From positions 4,076,095 through 4,140,094 of the forward strand of contig NZ_KZ119600.1 in NCBI RefSeq assembly GCF_002153425.1: DNA of 64,000 nucleotides, written 5' to 3'. The notes beneath the pieces were generated by a model that worked only from the letters and a program-made list of their open reading frames with translations, was not told the DNA's origin and made no database searches. The stretch is from Litchfieldia alkalitelluris. Its GTDB lineage: Bacteria > Bacillota > Bacilli > Bacillales > Salisediminibacteriaceae. Position 1 is the first letter of the stretch, and each line of letters opens with the position of its first letter. The translations under genes were made by a program, and so were the position numbers. Shown here piece after piece: positions 27,359-35,743 of this stretch.

Positions 27359-28540
27359 TTATAATCGCTCCCAGATTGCAGCAATTCCTTGCCCACCGCC
27401 AATACAAGCAGAAGACACACCATATTTTTTCCCTCTTCGCCCTAGCTCGTAAGCTAAAGCCAGGGTGATCCGTGCCCCTGAAGCTGCAAGTGGGTGACCT
27501 AATGCAACGGCACCACCATTGACATTCCCAATAGATAAGTCAAAACCTAGTTCCTTCTGACAGGCTAAATATTGAGCTGAAAACGCCTCATTTATTTCAA
27601 CTAAATCGAGGTCACCGATTGTCATTCCTGCAAGTTTCAAAGCCTTTTGGATAGCGGGAACTGGCCCTATTCCCATGATTGTTGGATCCACTCCCACTAC
27701 AGCATGGGATACTAACCGCGCAATTGGTTTTAATCCTCTTTTTTCGGCATATTCACCTGAAGCAATCATCACAGCAGCGCCACCATCATTGATTCCACTT
27801 GCATTTCCTGGTGTGACGACTCCATCTTCAGCAAATCGCGCCTTTAATTTACCTAGTTTTTCTACACTTGTTTCTCTTGGGTGTTCATCTGTATCTATTA
27901 CTTTCCGTTCTCTCCCTACCTTTACCTCCACAGGCACAATCTCTTCTGAAAGATAACCTTTACTCATTGCAGCAAGGGCTCTTTCATGACTCGATAAGGC
28001 ATGCTCATCCACTTCTTCACGAGTGATCTCATATTTTTTTGCCAGATTCTCAGCAGTATGTGCCATTTTGCAGTCGGCCGCAGAATCGTGAAATGACTCC
28101 CATAACCAGTCTTCCATCGGGGCAGCACCTAGTGGCAGGCCAGCACGTAAACCTCTGATGACATGTGGAACTTGAGTAAGATTTTCTGCTCCACCACATA
28201 AAACCACATTTGCTTCACCTGTCTGAATAAAACGAGATCCTGTTAAAATAGACTCAAGCCCTGATCCGCATAAACGATTGATCGTTAATGCTGGTACTTC
28301 GATTGGTAACCCCGATTTTAAACCTACATGCCTTGCAAAAACATGGGCGTCATTATGGGATTGCATGACATTTCCAAACACAACGTGGTCAATTTCATCT
28401 ACTTCAACATTAGACCTTTTAATAGCTTCCTTAGCAGCAAAACTCCCTAATTCAGCAGACGTAGTATTTGAGAACGATCCACAATATTCACCAAAAGCCG
28501 TACGCGCTCCATCTATTAAGACAATATCTTTGGCATTCAT
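27359..28540 (-). CDS. Thiolase (acetyl-CoA C-acyltransferase)
   Basis: A 393-aa thiolase of the AtoB/FadA type that cleaves 3-oxoacyl-CoA to acetyl-CoA plus a shortened acyl-CoA, or runs in reverse. The nucleophile Cys is in NRLCGSGLES, the His in GGAVALGHPLAASGAR, and the second Cys in SSACIGGGQG. Full length with ATG after AGAGGTGG. It stands alone between its own operator-bearing promoter and a terminator. It completes the set synthetase, dehydratase, dehydrogenase, thiolase of the left region. Confidence 0.94.
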   Translation of the reverse strand: MNAKDIVLIDGARTAFGEYCGSFSNTTSAELGSFAAKEAIKRSNVEVDEIDHVVFGNVMQSHNDAHVFARHVGLKSGLPIEVPALTINRLCGSGLESILTGSRFIQTGEANVVLCGGAENLTQVPHVIRGLRAGLPLGAAPMEDWLWESFHDSAADCKMAHTAENLAKKYEITREEVDEHALSSHERALAAMSKGYLSEEIVPVEVKVGRERKVIDTDEHPRETSVEKLGKLKARFAEDGVVTPGNASGINDGGAAVMIASGEYAEKRGLKPIARLVSHAVVGVDPTIMGIGPVPAIQKALKLAGMTIGDLDLVEINEAFSAQYLACQKELGFDLSIGNVNGGAVALGHPLAASGARITLALAYELGRRGKKYGVSSACIGGGQGIAAIWERL

Positions 28541-28682
28541 ATACTAACCACCTCTTCTTATAAATTTTTATTTGAGCCTATTTCAAAAATAAATGATTGC
28601 TGTTAAAAAAACATGATCGTCGATTGAAGCAGATGTCGTTGTAGCTGATTCATTTATTTAGGAAAGCTCACTTCTTACATTA

Positions 28683-28731
28683 ATTATAAATTGATAGATT
28701 CGATAACATCACAATCATGATGTAGGAAAAA
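28683..28731 (-). promoter_or_regulatory. Predicted promoter of the thiolase gene with the shared box
   Basis: Minus-strand TATAAT (28683-28688), exactly 31 bp, then ATGTAGGAAAAA (28720-28731, 11 of 12 to ATGTAYGAAAAA). The second inverted half-site expected at 28743 is degenerate, unlike the other three promoters. Confidence 0.5.
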
Positions 28732-28829
28732 AGCTATCATTATTAGTTTTCACTGAAGGAATACTTCATTACGATTAGGGTATCCCAGCTAGGAGGCTCA
28801 TGTCTCCCGCTCACCCGATTACAATAAAA

Positions 28830-28859
28830 ACAAGCGACTAATAGATACTGGTCGCTTGT
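28830..28859 (-). terminator. Terminator of the cytochrome P450 gene
   Basis: ACAAGCGAC (28830-28838) pairs with GTCGCTTGT (28851-28859), and on the minus strand the stem is followed by TTTTTATTG. It lies 111 bp beyond the P450 stop codon. Confidence 0.8.
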
Positions 28860-28969
28860 AAGTTGTGATATTAGTAATATTTCATTGAGTAAGATCAGCT
28901 TCTATATCAGTGGCACAGTTCATACCCCAATATTTCTAACCTTCACTGCGTGACCACTTCCCATTTACA

Positions 28970-30259
28970 TCAAACTTTCTCTACCTTTAGTGGGACAGAC
29001 ACAGGTCCCCACTCTGGAAATGGTGTCATTTTCACTTCACCAGCAAGCTCTATGTTTTTTGTCCGCTCAAGAAGTTCTTTCAGTGTAATTCTTAGCATTA
29101 GCCGTGCAAGTGGCGCACCTGGACATTGGTGTGGTCCCATTCCAAATGCGATATGATCTTTGATATTTGGACGATTTAAGATGAATTTATCTCCGTTAGG
29201 GAAAACCTCTTCATCCCTATTGGCCGATGCAAACACCACAGCGATTGGTTCATCTTGTTTTATTTTACGGCCCCCTAACTCCACATCTTTGTTAGGTGTG
29301 CGGGCAAAACCTCGATACGGAGTAAATAATCGTAAATATTCTTCAATCGCTGCCGGAATTAAAGAAGGGTCTTTTCGCAACTGGTCCTGAATTTTTGGAT
29401 TTTGAGCAAGGTGCACGGACATACTCCCAATAAATACAACAGGCGCAATCATTCCAACTACGATTAATTGTCTAATCGTCCCCAGGACCAATTCATCAGG
29501 TAAAGGCTCCCCTTTATAAGTTTTGGCCAAAAACGCACTAGTCACGTCTTCCGTAGGATCAAGTGGATTGTCTTTCCTCATCTGTATGATGGTTCTGGCA
29601 ATATCATAAAGCTCTAAGCTCTTTTGCTGGATTGCTGGCTTATCTACCTTATTCAGCGCTTGTACATAGAGCTTCGTTACTTCACGAATTTCCATTGATA
29701 ATTCCGTTGGCAAATTAAAAAACTTTGCAAAAACGTAACCTGGTAAGTGATGAGAAAAGTTAGTGCAAATGTCACCTCCACCAGCATCAATATAATCTTG
29801 CAATAACTGAACTGTCGTTTCCCTAACTAACGGTTCAATTTGAGACATTTTTTCATCTGTAAAAAACGGGTCTAGAGTCCTTCGATATGGAGTGTGTTCT
29901 GGTGGATCTAAATGTAGAGGAGGTCTCCTTCCTGTTGTAGACACTTTAGGAACGACATTTTGTACAGAAGTCACAAATGTTGCTGGCTCTTTTAACACGC
30001 TTACGATATCTTGATACTTAAAAAGTGCCCAAAATCCATCATATGCTTCACTATATGCCACAGGACATTTTTGTCTTAACTCTTTGTATTCTTCATGTGC
30101 ACTCGCGAATGTTTCCTTTTTTACTGGGTCAAAATCACTTGATAAATTTTGCTCCTTACTTTCTGGTTGCAAAAACATATCGTTATTTCCTTCACTAAAT
30201 GGGCACTTCATTTCACTGCCCTTATCGAGTGGATTGCCACCATCACTTTGATTATTCAT
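28970..30259 (-). CDS. Cytochrome P450
   Basis: About 429 aa, bacterial soluble class. The heme-binding loop FGMGPHQCPGAPLAR carries the Cys thiolate ligand near the C-terminus; the ExxR helix is probably EEYLRLF and the PER-like region contains FARTPNKDVELGGRKI. The I-helix segment (GMIAPVVFIGSMSVHL) lacks the usual acidic-Thr pair, which could affect oxygen activation. I start at the ATG (30257-30259) after AAAGGAGATGA; upstream codons to TTG 30316 have no ribosome binding site. Redox partners are not nearby. It probably hydroxylates a substrate of this catabolic region, but that is only a context guess. Confidence 0.9.
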   Translation of the reverse strand: MNNQSDGGNPLDKGSEMKCPFSEGNNDMFLQPESKEQNLSSDFDPVKKETFASAHEEYKELRQKCPVAYSEAYDGFWALFKYQDIVSVLKEPATFVTSVQNVVPKVSTTGRRPPLHLDPPEHTPYRRTLDPFFTDEKMSQIEPLVRETTVQLLQDYIDAGGGDICTNFSHHLPGYVFAKFFNLPTELSMEIREVTKLYVQALNKVDKPAIQQKSLELYDIARTIIQMRKDNPLDPTEDVTSAFLAKTYKGEPLPDELVLGTIRQLIVVGMIAPVVFIGSMSVHLAQNPKIQDQLRKDPSLIPAAIEEYLRLFTPYRGFARTPNKDVELGGRKIKQDEPIAVVFASANRDEEVFPNGDKFILNRPNIKDHIAFGMGPHQCPGAPLARLMLRITLKELLERTKNIELAGEVKMTPFPEWGPVSVPLKVEKV

Positions 30260-30481
30260 ATTTGATGTGTCATCTCCTTTATCATTACTTTCGCCTTCTG
30301 AACCAAACCATTGCAATCAAGTGCCAACACGAAAAATGTAAGCGTTTTATAAAAACTGTATGTGCAAAATTTCAGAATTGAGCAATAATAATGTGTCAAT
30401 TTTAGTTTATTATGCCTTATCAGTACTTACAACCGTCATACATTAGTAAAAGTGCTTATCACTTTCATCAACTAGGTCGGA
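30260..30481. other. Intergenic region upstream of the P450 gene
   Basis: An AT-rich gap of about 220 bp. I see no copy of the shared operator here and no reading frame. It is the last stretch before the REP-like repeats begin. Confidence 0.3.
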
Positions 30482-30660
30482 AACGCGGGGACGGTTCTCG
30501 CGTTCACGATTACATGAATTTTGTCGAATTCTATTTATTTCGCTTTTTTGTATCGTTTCACAATCTTTTTTTCACGTTCCCGCCCGTTTTTGTCCCATAT
30601 TCACAAACAGAGGCAGACCTTATTCCCAAAGCGAAGAAAGGTCTGCCTCTATTTTTTCCA
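30482..30660. repeat. Composite REP-like element with internal terminator hairpin
   Basis: It opens with AACGCGGGGACGGTTCTCGCGTTCAC (shown here only as its REP core), continues with the TTTTGTCGAATTC word and several CGTTTCAC-like words, as in composites at 36578, 41166, 42118, 43144 and 46132. Its right part is a strong hairpin, AGAGGCAGACCTT (30609-30621) with AAGGTCTGCCTCT (30638-30650), followed by ATTTTTT on the plus strand. It is the first element of this type seen from the left. Confidence 0.75.
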
Positions 30661-30734
30661 TTCAACTAAATTGACCGACAACAATGTTTCCTACCTCTCT
30701 ACATAATGAAAAGACTATATTGTCTCAAATTTAC

Positions 30735-31697
30735 TTATATTATATGCCCGGGAACAGTTGATAAATTACGTTTTATAGTATCTTCTCTCTCAACGTAAAT
30801 TTTATCTGCTATGCTCCTAACCTTTTCTGTTATCCAATGATATGTTAGAGTACCTTCTCTATAATCCGCTTCGCCGTACATATCAATTCTATTTTCCTCT
30901 CTTAAGTTTTCTACTTGTTTCATAAAAGCAACTTCACCTTTTGGATATACTGCGAATGTTTTACCTTTATTCTTTTTCACGATTGAAAATGCCGGTACAT
31001 CACTAGGTCCGTCAGCGATATATATCATGTTTTCAAATGGAATTCTTCGAGAGTTGTGTGGCAATGTAACATTCACATCAATATCTTTATGTTTATTTGC
31101 CCCCTTGTTTATTTCAAACAATGCTTTTGTTTTCGATGTATTATCTAATGCATAAGCAACTTGTTTAATTTCTCTGACTTTAGTTTTAGCCGAATTATCA
31201 TATTCTTTAACAACTAAATTAGATTTAATTGGTTCTTCGATAAATTCACATCCCCAGACATCATCAACAAAATCTATTATTTTAGATCCCTTTATCATTT
31301 CAACCAATCCTGTACTCACTATATAATGTTCAACTGTTATGTGATATTTTTTATACTTTTCATCATTTTCAATCATAGATTTGACTCTACTAAAAAAAGA
31401 AGGTAATCCCTCATAAAATTGAATTTCCTTACCTAAGTTTCTTAACATTTGATTATTTAAGTTAGGAAAAATCCCTTGCTCAACACATGTAAGAAAATGA
31501 TTTAAATATACAGTGTCTTTATTAATTCTAATCCCTTTTTCCTGATATTTCCCTATCAAACTATTGTTTTCTTCCCAGAATTCTTTTTCATTAATATTAT
31601 ATTTATTAAAAATTGGTTTCTGCATATAATCCTTTGCTAATGTTTTATCAAAGTCCCATATTAGAGCGATAATATTCTGATCAAATGCTTTTCCCAT
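30735..31697 (-). CDS. HAD-superfamily phosphatase
   Basis: About 320 aa. All four HAD motifs can be placed: nucleophile IWDFDKTLA (motif I), YIVSTGLVEM (II), a Lys in NTSKTKALFE (III), and YIADGPSDVPAF (IV). A helical cap lies between motifs I and II. The start is ATG 31695-31697 after GAGGTGGAG; an upstream GTG is part of that site. It is the last gene of an AT-rich accessory cluster on the minus strand. It is likely to hydrolyse a phosphate ester, but no substrate can be named. The length and complete motifs argue for a functional enzyme. Confidence 0.82.
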   Translation of the reverse strand: MGKAFDQNIIALIWDFDKTLAKDYMQKPIFNKYNINEKEFWEENNSLIGKYQEKGIRINKDTVYLNHFLTCVEQGIFPNLNNQMLRNLGKEIQFYEGLPSFFSRVKSMIENDEKYKKYHITVEHYIVSTGLVEMIKGSKIIDFVDDVWGCEFIEEPIKSNLVVKEYDNSAKTKVREIKQVAYALDNTSKTKALFEINKGANKHKDIDVNVTLPHNSRRIPFENMIYIADGPSDVPAFSIVKKNKGKTFAVYPKGEVAFMKQVENLREENRIDMYGEADYREGTLTYHWITEKVRSIADKIYVEREDTIKRNLSTVPGHII

Positions 31698-31725
31698 AGT
31701 TTTCTCCACCTCGTTTTATTTTAAT

Positions 31726-32069
31726 TTAAGAGAAAACGCAAAGCTCTTTTACAAGATAAATATCATTCGTACTATCAATAGTCTTCGCATAACCTAAAGG
31801 CTCATAAAACTTCAACAGTTGATCATTTTTTGCAGTTGTTACAAGCTCATCCAGGTTACCTTCTTCATCTAAAACGACTCTGTCAATAGTCCTCCATTCT
31901 AACATGATCTGCTTACCATAACCCTGGCCACGAATATTTTCATAAATCCTATAGCAATGCAAGATTACTACAAAACATTAGCAGTTTCTTCATTATATTC
32001 TTGTATTTTAAACACCTGCCCCTGTGCTAATGCAACTTCTCCGAATAATCTATTAAGACCAGAGGCAGT
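31726..32069 (-). pseudogene. GNAT-like acetyltransferase remnant, frameshifted
   Basis: The C-terminal 78 codons (TTG at 31960-31962 to 31726) encode RGQGYGKQIM, the acetyl-CoA pyrophosphate-binding motif of GNAT enzymes, and KFYEPLGYAKT, the typical last helix-strand. Upstream a second frame reads GEVALAQGQVFKIQEYNEE and ends at a stop next to the T run at 31972-31975. One extra T in that run would join both parts into a continuous protein. I therefore read this as a single gene broken by a one-base deletion; a sequencing error or frameshifting are alternatives. Confidence 0.5.
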
Positions 32070-32381
32070 CTACTCTTCCTCTTCAAAATCTAAGTCATCC
32101 CTCCCCATAGTATTACAAAACTCATTGTCCTCTTTTACCGCTTCATTAAGGAATATCCGTACAGCATTCATTGTCTGATAATTATGTAATATTAATTCAT
32201 CAGACTGATAATGAATTAGCGATGGAGGATAATGCTTTGCGGAAAAACAATTGAAATGTCCACTTCCAATGTCCTTTTCTAACTTCAGACGTTTTGATAC
32301 AAATGAATGAGCTACATATTTTATAGCTTCTTCAACGACAGATCTGACTTCCAGTGTTATATCCCTTAAATTATTTCCCCC
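32070..32381 (-). pseudogene. Open frame without a usable start codon, in frame with the GNAT remnant
   Basis: About 100 codons are open from an AAGGGGG site near 32377-32383 to a TAG at 32070-32072. The frame continues directly beyond the TAG into the GNAT-like remnant. No ATG, GTG or TTG follows the ribosome binding site at proper distance; the first ATG (32169-32171) leaves only 33 residues. I do not recognise the encoded sequence. It may be the N-terminal part of the same decayed gene. Confidence 0.3.
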
Positions 32382-32470
32382 TTAGGACCGTGCAGTTTCG
32401 CATTTTCTGGTTGTTGTAATAATAGTACATATTAGCAAAACTATAAATATCTCACTATTTACTAGATTGG

Positions 32471-33247
32471 TTATATATTTTTAAACTCAAAATGTGTTGA
32501 ATTACTTTTCTTCATTTTATCTGTTATACTATCACGAAAATCTTTATCGACAATCAATTTATGTATAAAATGCTTAAATCCCAAACCTTCCCCATGAACT
32601 TGATTGATCTTTTTAAGAACGTCCTGCGTAGTCATAGACTCATATTTTCTATTATCAGCACGAGTCGCTGTTAATGGTATACACTCATTATTTATAGTTA
32701 AACAACCGTGATTTGAAATGTAACAATAAACAGTTGACAATACATGTCCATTTTCAAATTCTACCTTTACATTTTTTAAATTGACAAGATCATAATTAAC
32801 TCCAACTGATTCAGTTTTATTCATTATTTCTAACAACTCATTTGTTAAATAGGTTACCTTTAAATCTACTTTTGTCCCCTGACTAACTTGAAGAGTTGCT
32901 GGAGCTGCTCCATAACTTGTTATGTGTGCCGAATAAACGACATCGAAATCATATAGTTTAGCTTTTATAACTGGAATGATAGTATTCTCTTTATCTTTAA
33001 ACTTTCTTGCTAATTGCTCCGGAGCACCGTTGGAACCAATTGCCAAAACTGGTGTATAATTTTTCTGTGAAAAATTTGGATATCCTTGTTTTCGCAAAAA
33101 TTCATTAATATGTGCTTTTTCACTTCCAATCTCGATTAGAAGTTTCCTATCAATATTTAGAGTGGTATCGTCATAGTAAATAAATGAGTTTGACTTTTGC
33201 ATATAAGGGTATGTTATTGCCCTATTATATTGTTCATTCATTTCCAT
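32471..33247 (-). CDS. Conserved hypothetical protein with gamma-glutamylcyclotransferase-like features
   Basis: 258 aa, soluble. The centre has LAIGSNGAPEQLARKF, comparable to the YGSN loop at the start of the gamma-glutamylcyclotransferase (BtrG) fold, then SAHITSYGAAPATLQ and a later NYDLVNLKNV strand. The similarity is from memory of family patterns and is not strong; a different beta-barrel is possible. The ATG follows AAGGAGTAG. It is 16 bp downstream of the membrane-protein gene at 33264 in the accessory operon. Function unknown. Confidence 0.6.
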   Translation of the reverse strand: MEMNEQYNRAITYPYMQKSNSFIYYDDTTLNIDRKLLIEIGSEKAHINEFLRKQGYPNFSQKNYTPVLAIGSNGAPEQLARKFKDKENTIIPVIKAKLYDFDVVYSAHITSYGAAPATLQVSQGTKVDLKVTYLTNELLEIMNKTESVGVNYDLVNLKNVKVEFENGHVLSTVYCYISNHGCLTINNECIPLTATRADNRKYESMTTQDVLKKINQVHGEGLGFKHFIHKLIVDKDFRDSITDKMKKSNSTHFEFKNI

Positions 33248-33263
33248 ATATATTTTCTACTCC

Positions 33264-34442
33264 TTATTTTATTCGAGCCCTAATATTCAACATTATCATC
33301 AAAACTGAGAAAACAATTGAAACAATAGGTGCTATTATAATCAAGCTGCTCATCCCAGGAAATACCTGAAACAAGGTCAAGACAGTTGTTAAGAATGTAA
33401 TAGAAAATAACACTCCAAAATCACGCATTTCTTTAAAAAACAAATCACTTAGACTTCTTTTAACCTTAACAACATCTAGACTAGAAACGCCTAATTGTTC
33501 TCTGTCATGTTTGTCCATATATATTGGATGAATATCTGGTTCTACATTAAGTAATTGATCTGGATCAGGGAATCTTACATTCATTCCTTCATTGAGATCT
33601 TGTTTTTTATAAGCTTCTTTTCTCCTAGCTATAATACTATCATGTAATGTATATGTCTTTATTGATTTATTAACAAAGATATACTTGTTATTATCTTTAT
33701 TTTTGTTTAATTTATAGTAATAAATCTTTTCTAAAATCCATGGTAATATTCCTCTTTTAGCTTTGTAATAATTATATTTATTAAAATAATGCTCTTTTAT
33801 TTTAATGGTGCTCTCTACTACAACTTTACTTCCTGAGTGGGTTCCAAGAATTTCAATTGCTTCATCATCAATTCTACAAATTTGTTTTTCTAAATCGTTC
33901 ACATCGGATTTTTGAACTCTTAATATCAAGTACCTCCTTCCAAAGATATAAGATAAGCGGTTCTTTATTTTATCAAATAAAGCTATTTTTAATGGGTAAA
34001 TATTTATACTGTGTATTGAACCTAAATCCAATTCACTTTTAACTTTATCTCTAAATTCACTAACCCCCAGTGAATTCCTTATATTTTGATCTACCAAAAT
34101 TGGAACTAATTCTATGTCCTTACCTTCTGTATGTTTTATATCAACATTAGTATCTATATTACTATCTTCGATGATACTGCAGTGAATTCGAATATCTTTT
34201 ATATTACTCTTGTCTGACTTCTTCCCTTTTTTAAGCTCACTAATTACCTCAATAACAGCCATGTTTTTAATCTTAAGTTCTTCAATTTTCTCTTTAGTTA
34301 ATGCAATGACATAATCGCCTTTAGATTGAATTCTGTGTTTCGTTTCAGTAGGTTTTATAATAAAATTCAATTTTTGTTTTTTATTACCATAATTATTCTT
34401 TTTGTTACTAGCCTCTCTTATATATTCTTTAGCTAGGTTCAT
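33264..34442 (-). CDS. Membrane-anchored protein with repeated barrel-like modules, unknown function
   Basis: 392 aa. I do not recognise a named family. Three segments share one pattern: ALTKEKIEELKIKNMAVIEV (near residue 50), PILVDQNIRNSLGVSEFRDK (about 112) and PIYMDKHDREQLGVSSLDVV (about 305); this hxhxxxxRxxLGVxxxDxVxV layout recalls double-psi beta-barrel repeats of the AbrB/VAT-N kind. The last 60 residues form two membrane helices with a short loop, so the bulk should be cytosolic. The ATG follows AGGGAG and starts one base after the upstream gene's stop. Its AT-rich codon use matches its operon neighbours and differs from the flanking regions. Confidence 0.6.
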   Translation of the reverse strand: MNLAKEYIREASNKKNNYGNKKQKLNFIIKPTETKHRIQSKGDYVIALTKEKIEELKIKNMAVIEVISELKKGKKSDKSNIKDIRIHCSIIEDSNIDTNVDIKHTEGKDIELVPILVDQNIRNSLGVSEFRDKVKSELDLGSIHSINIYPLKIALFDKIKNRLSYIFGRRYLILRVQKSDVNDLEKQICRIDDEAIEILGTHSGSKVVVESTIKIKEHYFNKYNYYKAKRGILPWILEKIYYYKLNKNKDNNKYIFVNKSIKTYTLHDSIIARRKEAYKKQDLNEGMNVRFPDPDQLLNVEPDIHPIYMDKHDREQLGVSSLDVVKVKRSLSDLFFKEMRDFGVLFSITFLTTVLTLFQVFPGMSSLIIIAPIVSIVFSVLMIMLNIRARIK

Positions 34443-34443
34443 C

Positions 34444-35160
34444 TTAATTCTCCCTATCTTGAAAAACGATTATCTTGTTACTAAACCTATGATCCAGTCT
34501 TTCATTAACTGGTTTGTACGCATCTCTATGAGACATATCAATTTTAATGTTTTTTGGATCTACAAAATGATACTCCTTCATTTTTTCACCATTGGTTAAC
34601 CAAAAACATGGTTTCTCCCATTCCCACTGGGCATTCTTGTAATCCCATGCTTTGCAGAAAAGTGTCCCCTCTAATTCCATATTAAATGAGCAGTTATTAC
34701 AACCACTAACTTTTCTCTCTTCTGAGAAGATAGGATATTTTTCCCACAATTGAATATAACCATGTTTTATTAAACTAGCAATGGCAGTGTATGGGTCATA
34801 TCCGTCCAATATGATTGGGTTGTCACGATTTATAAAATTCAAATCCTCAGACCCACTCTCTAGACTATTTTGATTAGAAAGTAAACCATCATAGAAAATT
34901 CCTTTCGCATCATAAACAGTGACCCTTTGTTGATCCATCGATGAAGATAAAGCCATGTTCCTCAAATAATCCATAATCAGCATGAACCAAGTCGCAGGAT
35001 CCTCACAATCTGTGTAATCATTGTGGAAAATTAAATCACACAAATAAAAAGGTGTAGCAGCCTCACCGATTTCTCCATTTGGTAACTTTACTACATAATC
35101 TAAAACAGGATCTTGTGTAGTCTCAATAAATCTTCTTTTCAATTGAATGGAATTCATCAT
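34444..35160 (-). CDS. Hypothetical Cys-containing protein, first gene of the accessory operon
   Basis: 238 aa, soluble, no family recognised. The middle holds GCNNCSFN and, 10-20 residues later, LFCKAWDY and KPCFWLT, four cysteines that could bind a metal. N-terminal half is acidic and rich in aromatic residues. The ATG follows AATAGGAGAGATC. It is separated by one base from the membrane-protein gene, so both are surely co-transcribed. The promoter region with a palindrome lies 150 bp upstream. Confidence 0.6.
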   Translation of the reverse strand: MMNSIQLKRRFIETTQDPVLDYVVKLPNGEIGEAATPFYLCDLIFHNDYTDCEDPATWFMLIMDYLRNMALSSSMDQQRVTVYDAKGIFYDGLLSNQNSLESGSEDLNFINRDNPIILDGYDPYTAIASLIKHGYIQLWEKYPIFSEERKVSGCNNCSFNMELEGTLFCKAWDYKNAQWEWEKPCFWLTNGEKMKEYHFVDPKNIKIDMSHRDAYKPVNERLDHRFSNKIIVFQDREN

Positions 35161-35312
35161 GATCTCTCCTATTCCGTTAAATTAACAGAAATGATTTTTT
35201 CATACCACTTAATCTCCTTGTACCCAATAATCCAATTCAGATACCCCTTACACTTGATAGATTTTTAGCCTTAATCAAAGAATTTTAAAACTATAATAAC
35301 CATATCAACATT

Positions 35313-35329
35313 TTAACAAATATTGTTAA
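35313..35329 (-). promoter_or_regulatory. Palindrome in the promoter region of the accessory operon
   Basis: TTAACAAATATTGTTAA is a perfect inverted repeat with 7-bp arms. On the minus strand TTGTTA within it could serve as -35 with TATAGT about 18 bp downstream, so a repressor bound there would block the promoter. This is inference from position alone. Confidence 0.35.
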
Positions 35330-35743
35330 TATTTGGCGTATTTTATCAAAATGTTTGTTTTTTATTCATAAATTGTAAAATATAGTTATCCATTGTATTA
35401 GGGGAAAATCTTTTCAGTAAGCCATCGTTATACACACAAAAAAAAGACCCCCCCCAGCGAACCTGTAACATAGATTACAAATTCGGCGAATGAGAGCCGT
35501 CCTATCTTATTCCTTCCATGAATGAGAGCGAGCAGTCCTATTTCTTTCAATTTCGTTCATTTCTCTCGATTTCGTTCATTTTGTTCAAGTTCATATCAAC
35601 CTTCCAGCGAGAACTGCACTTCAAATGCGTACCAGCACTAGCAACAGCAACAGCTCCACCAATCAGTACCGCTCTCACCTCGCTCCTCCACCAACCAGAA
35701 TCAACTCCATCATCAGTCGTCTCCCCAGTCAATACATCACTAT
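35330..35743. other. Intergenic region with C-rich and low-complexity stretches
   Basis: It contains an A9/C8 run near 35438-35456 and repeated TTTCGTTCATTT words near 35545-35590. Short open frames on both strands cross here, but none has a ribosome binding site or a family resemblance. A GGCGAATGAGAGCCGTCC word at about 35484 recurs as GGCGAATGAGAACCGTCC at 36954. Confidence 0.3.
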
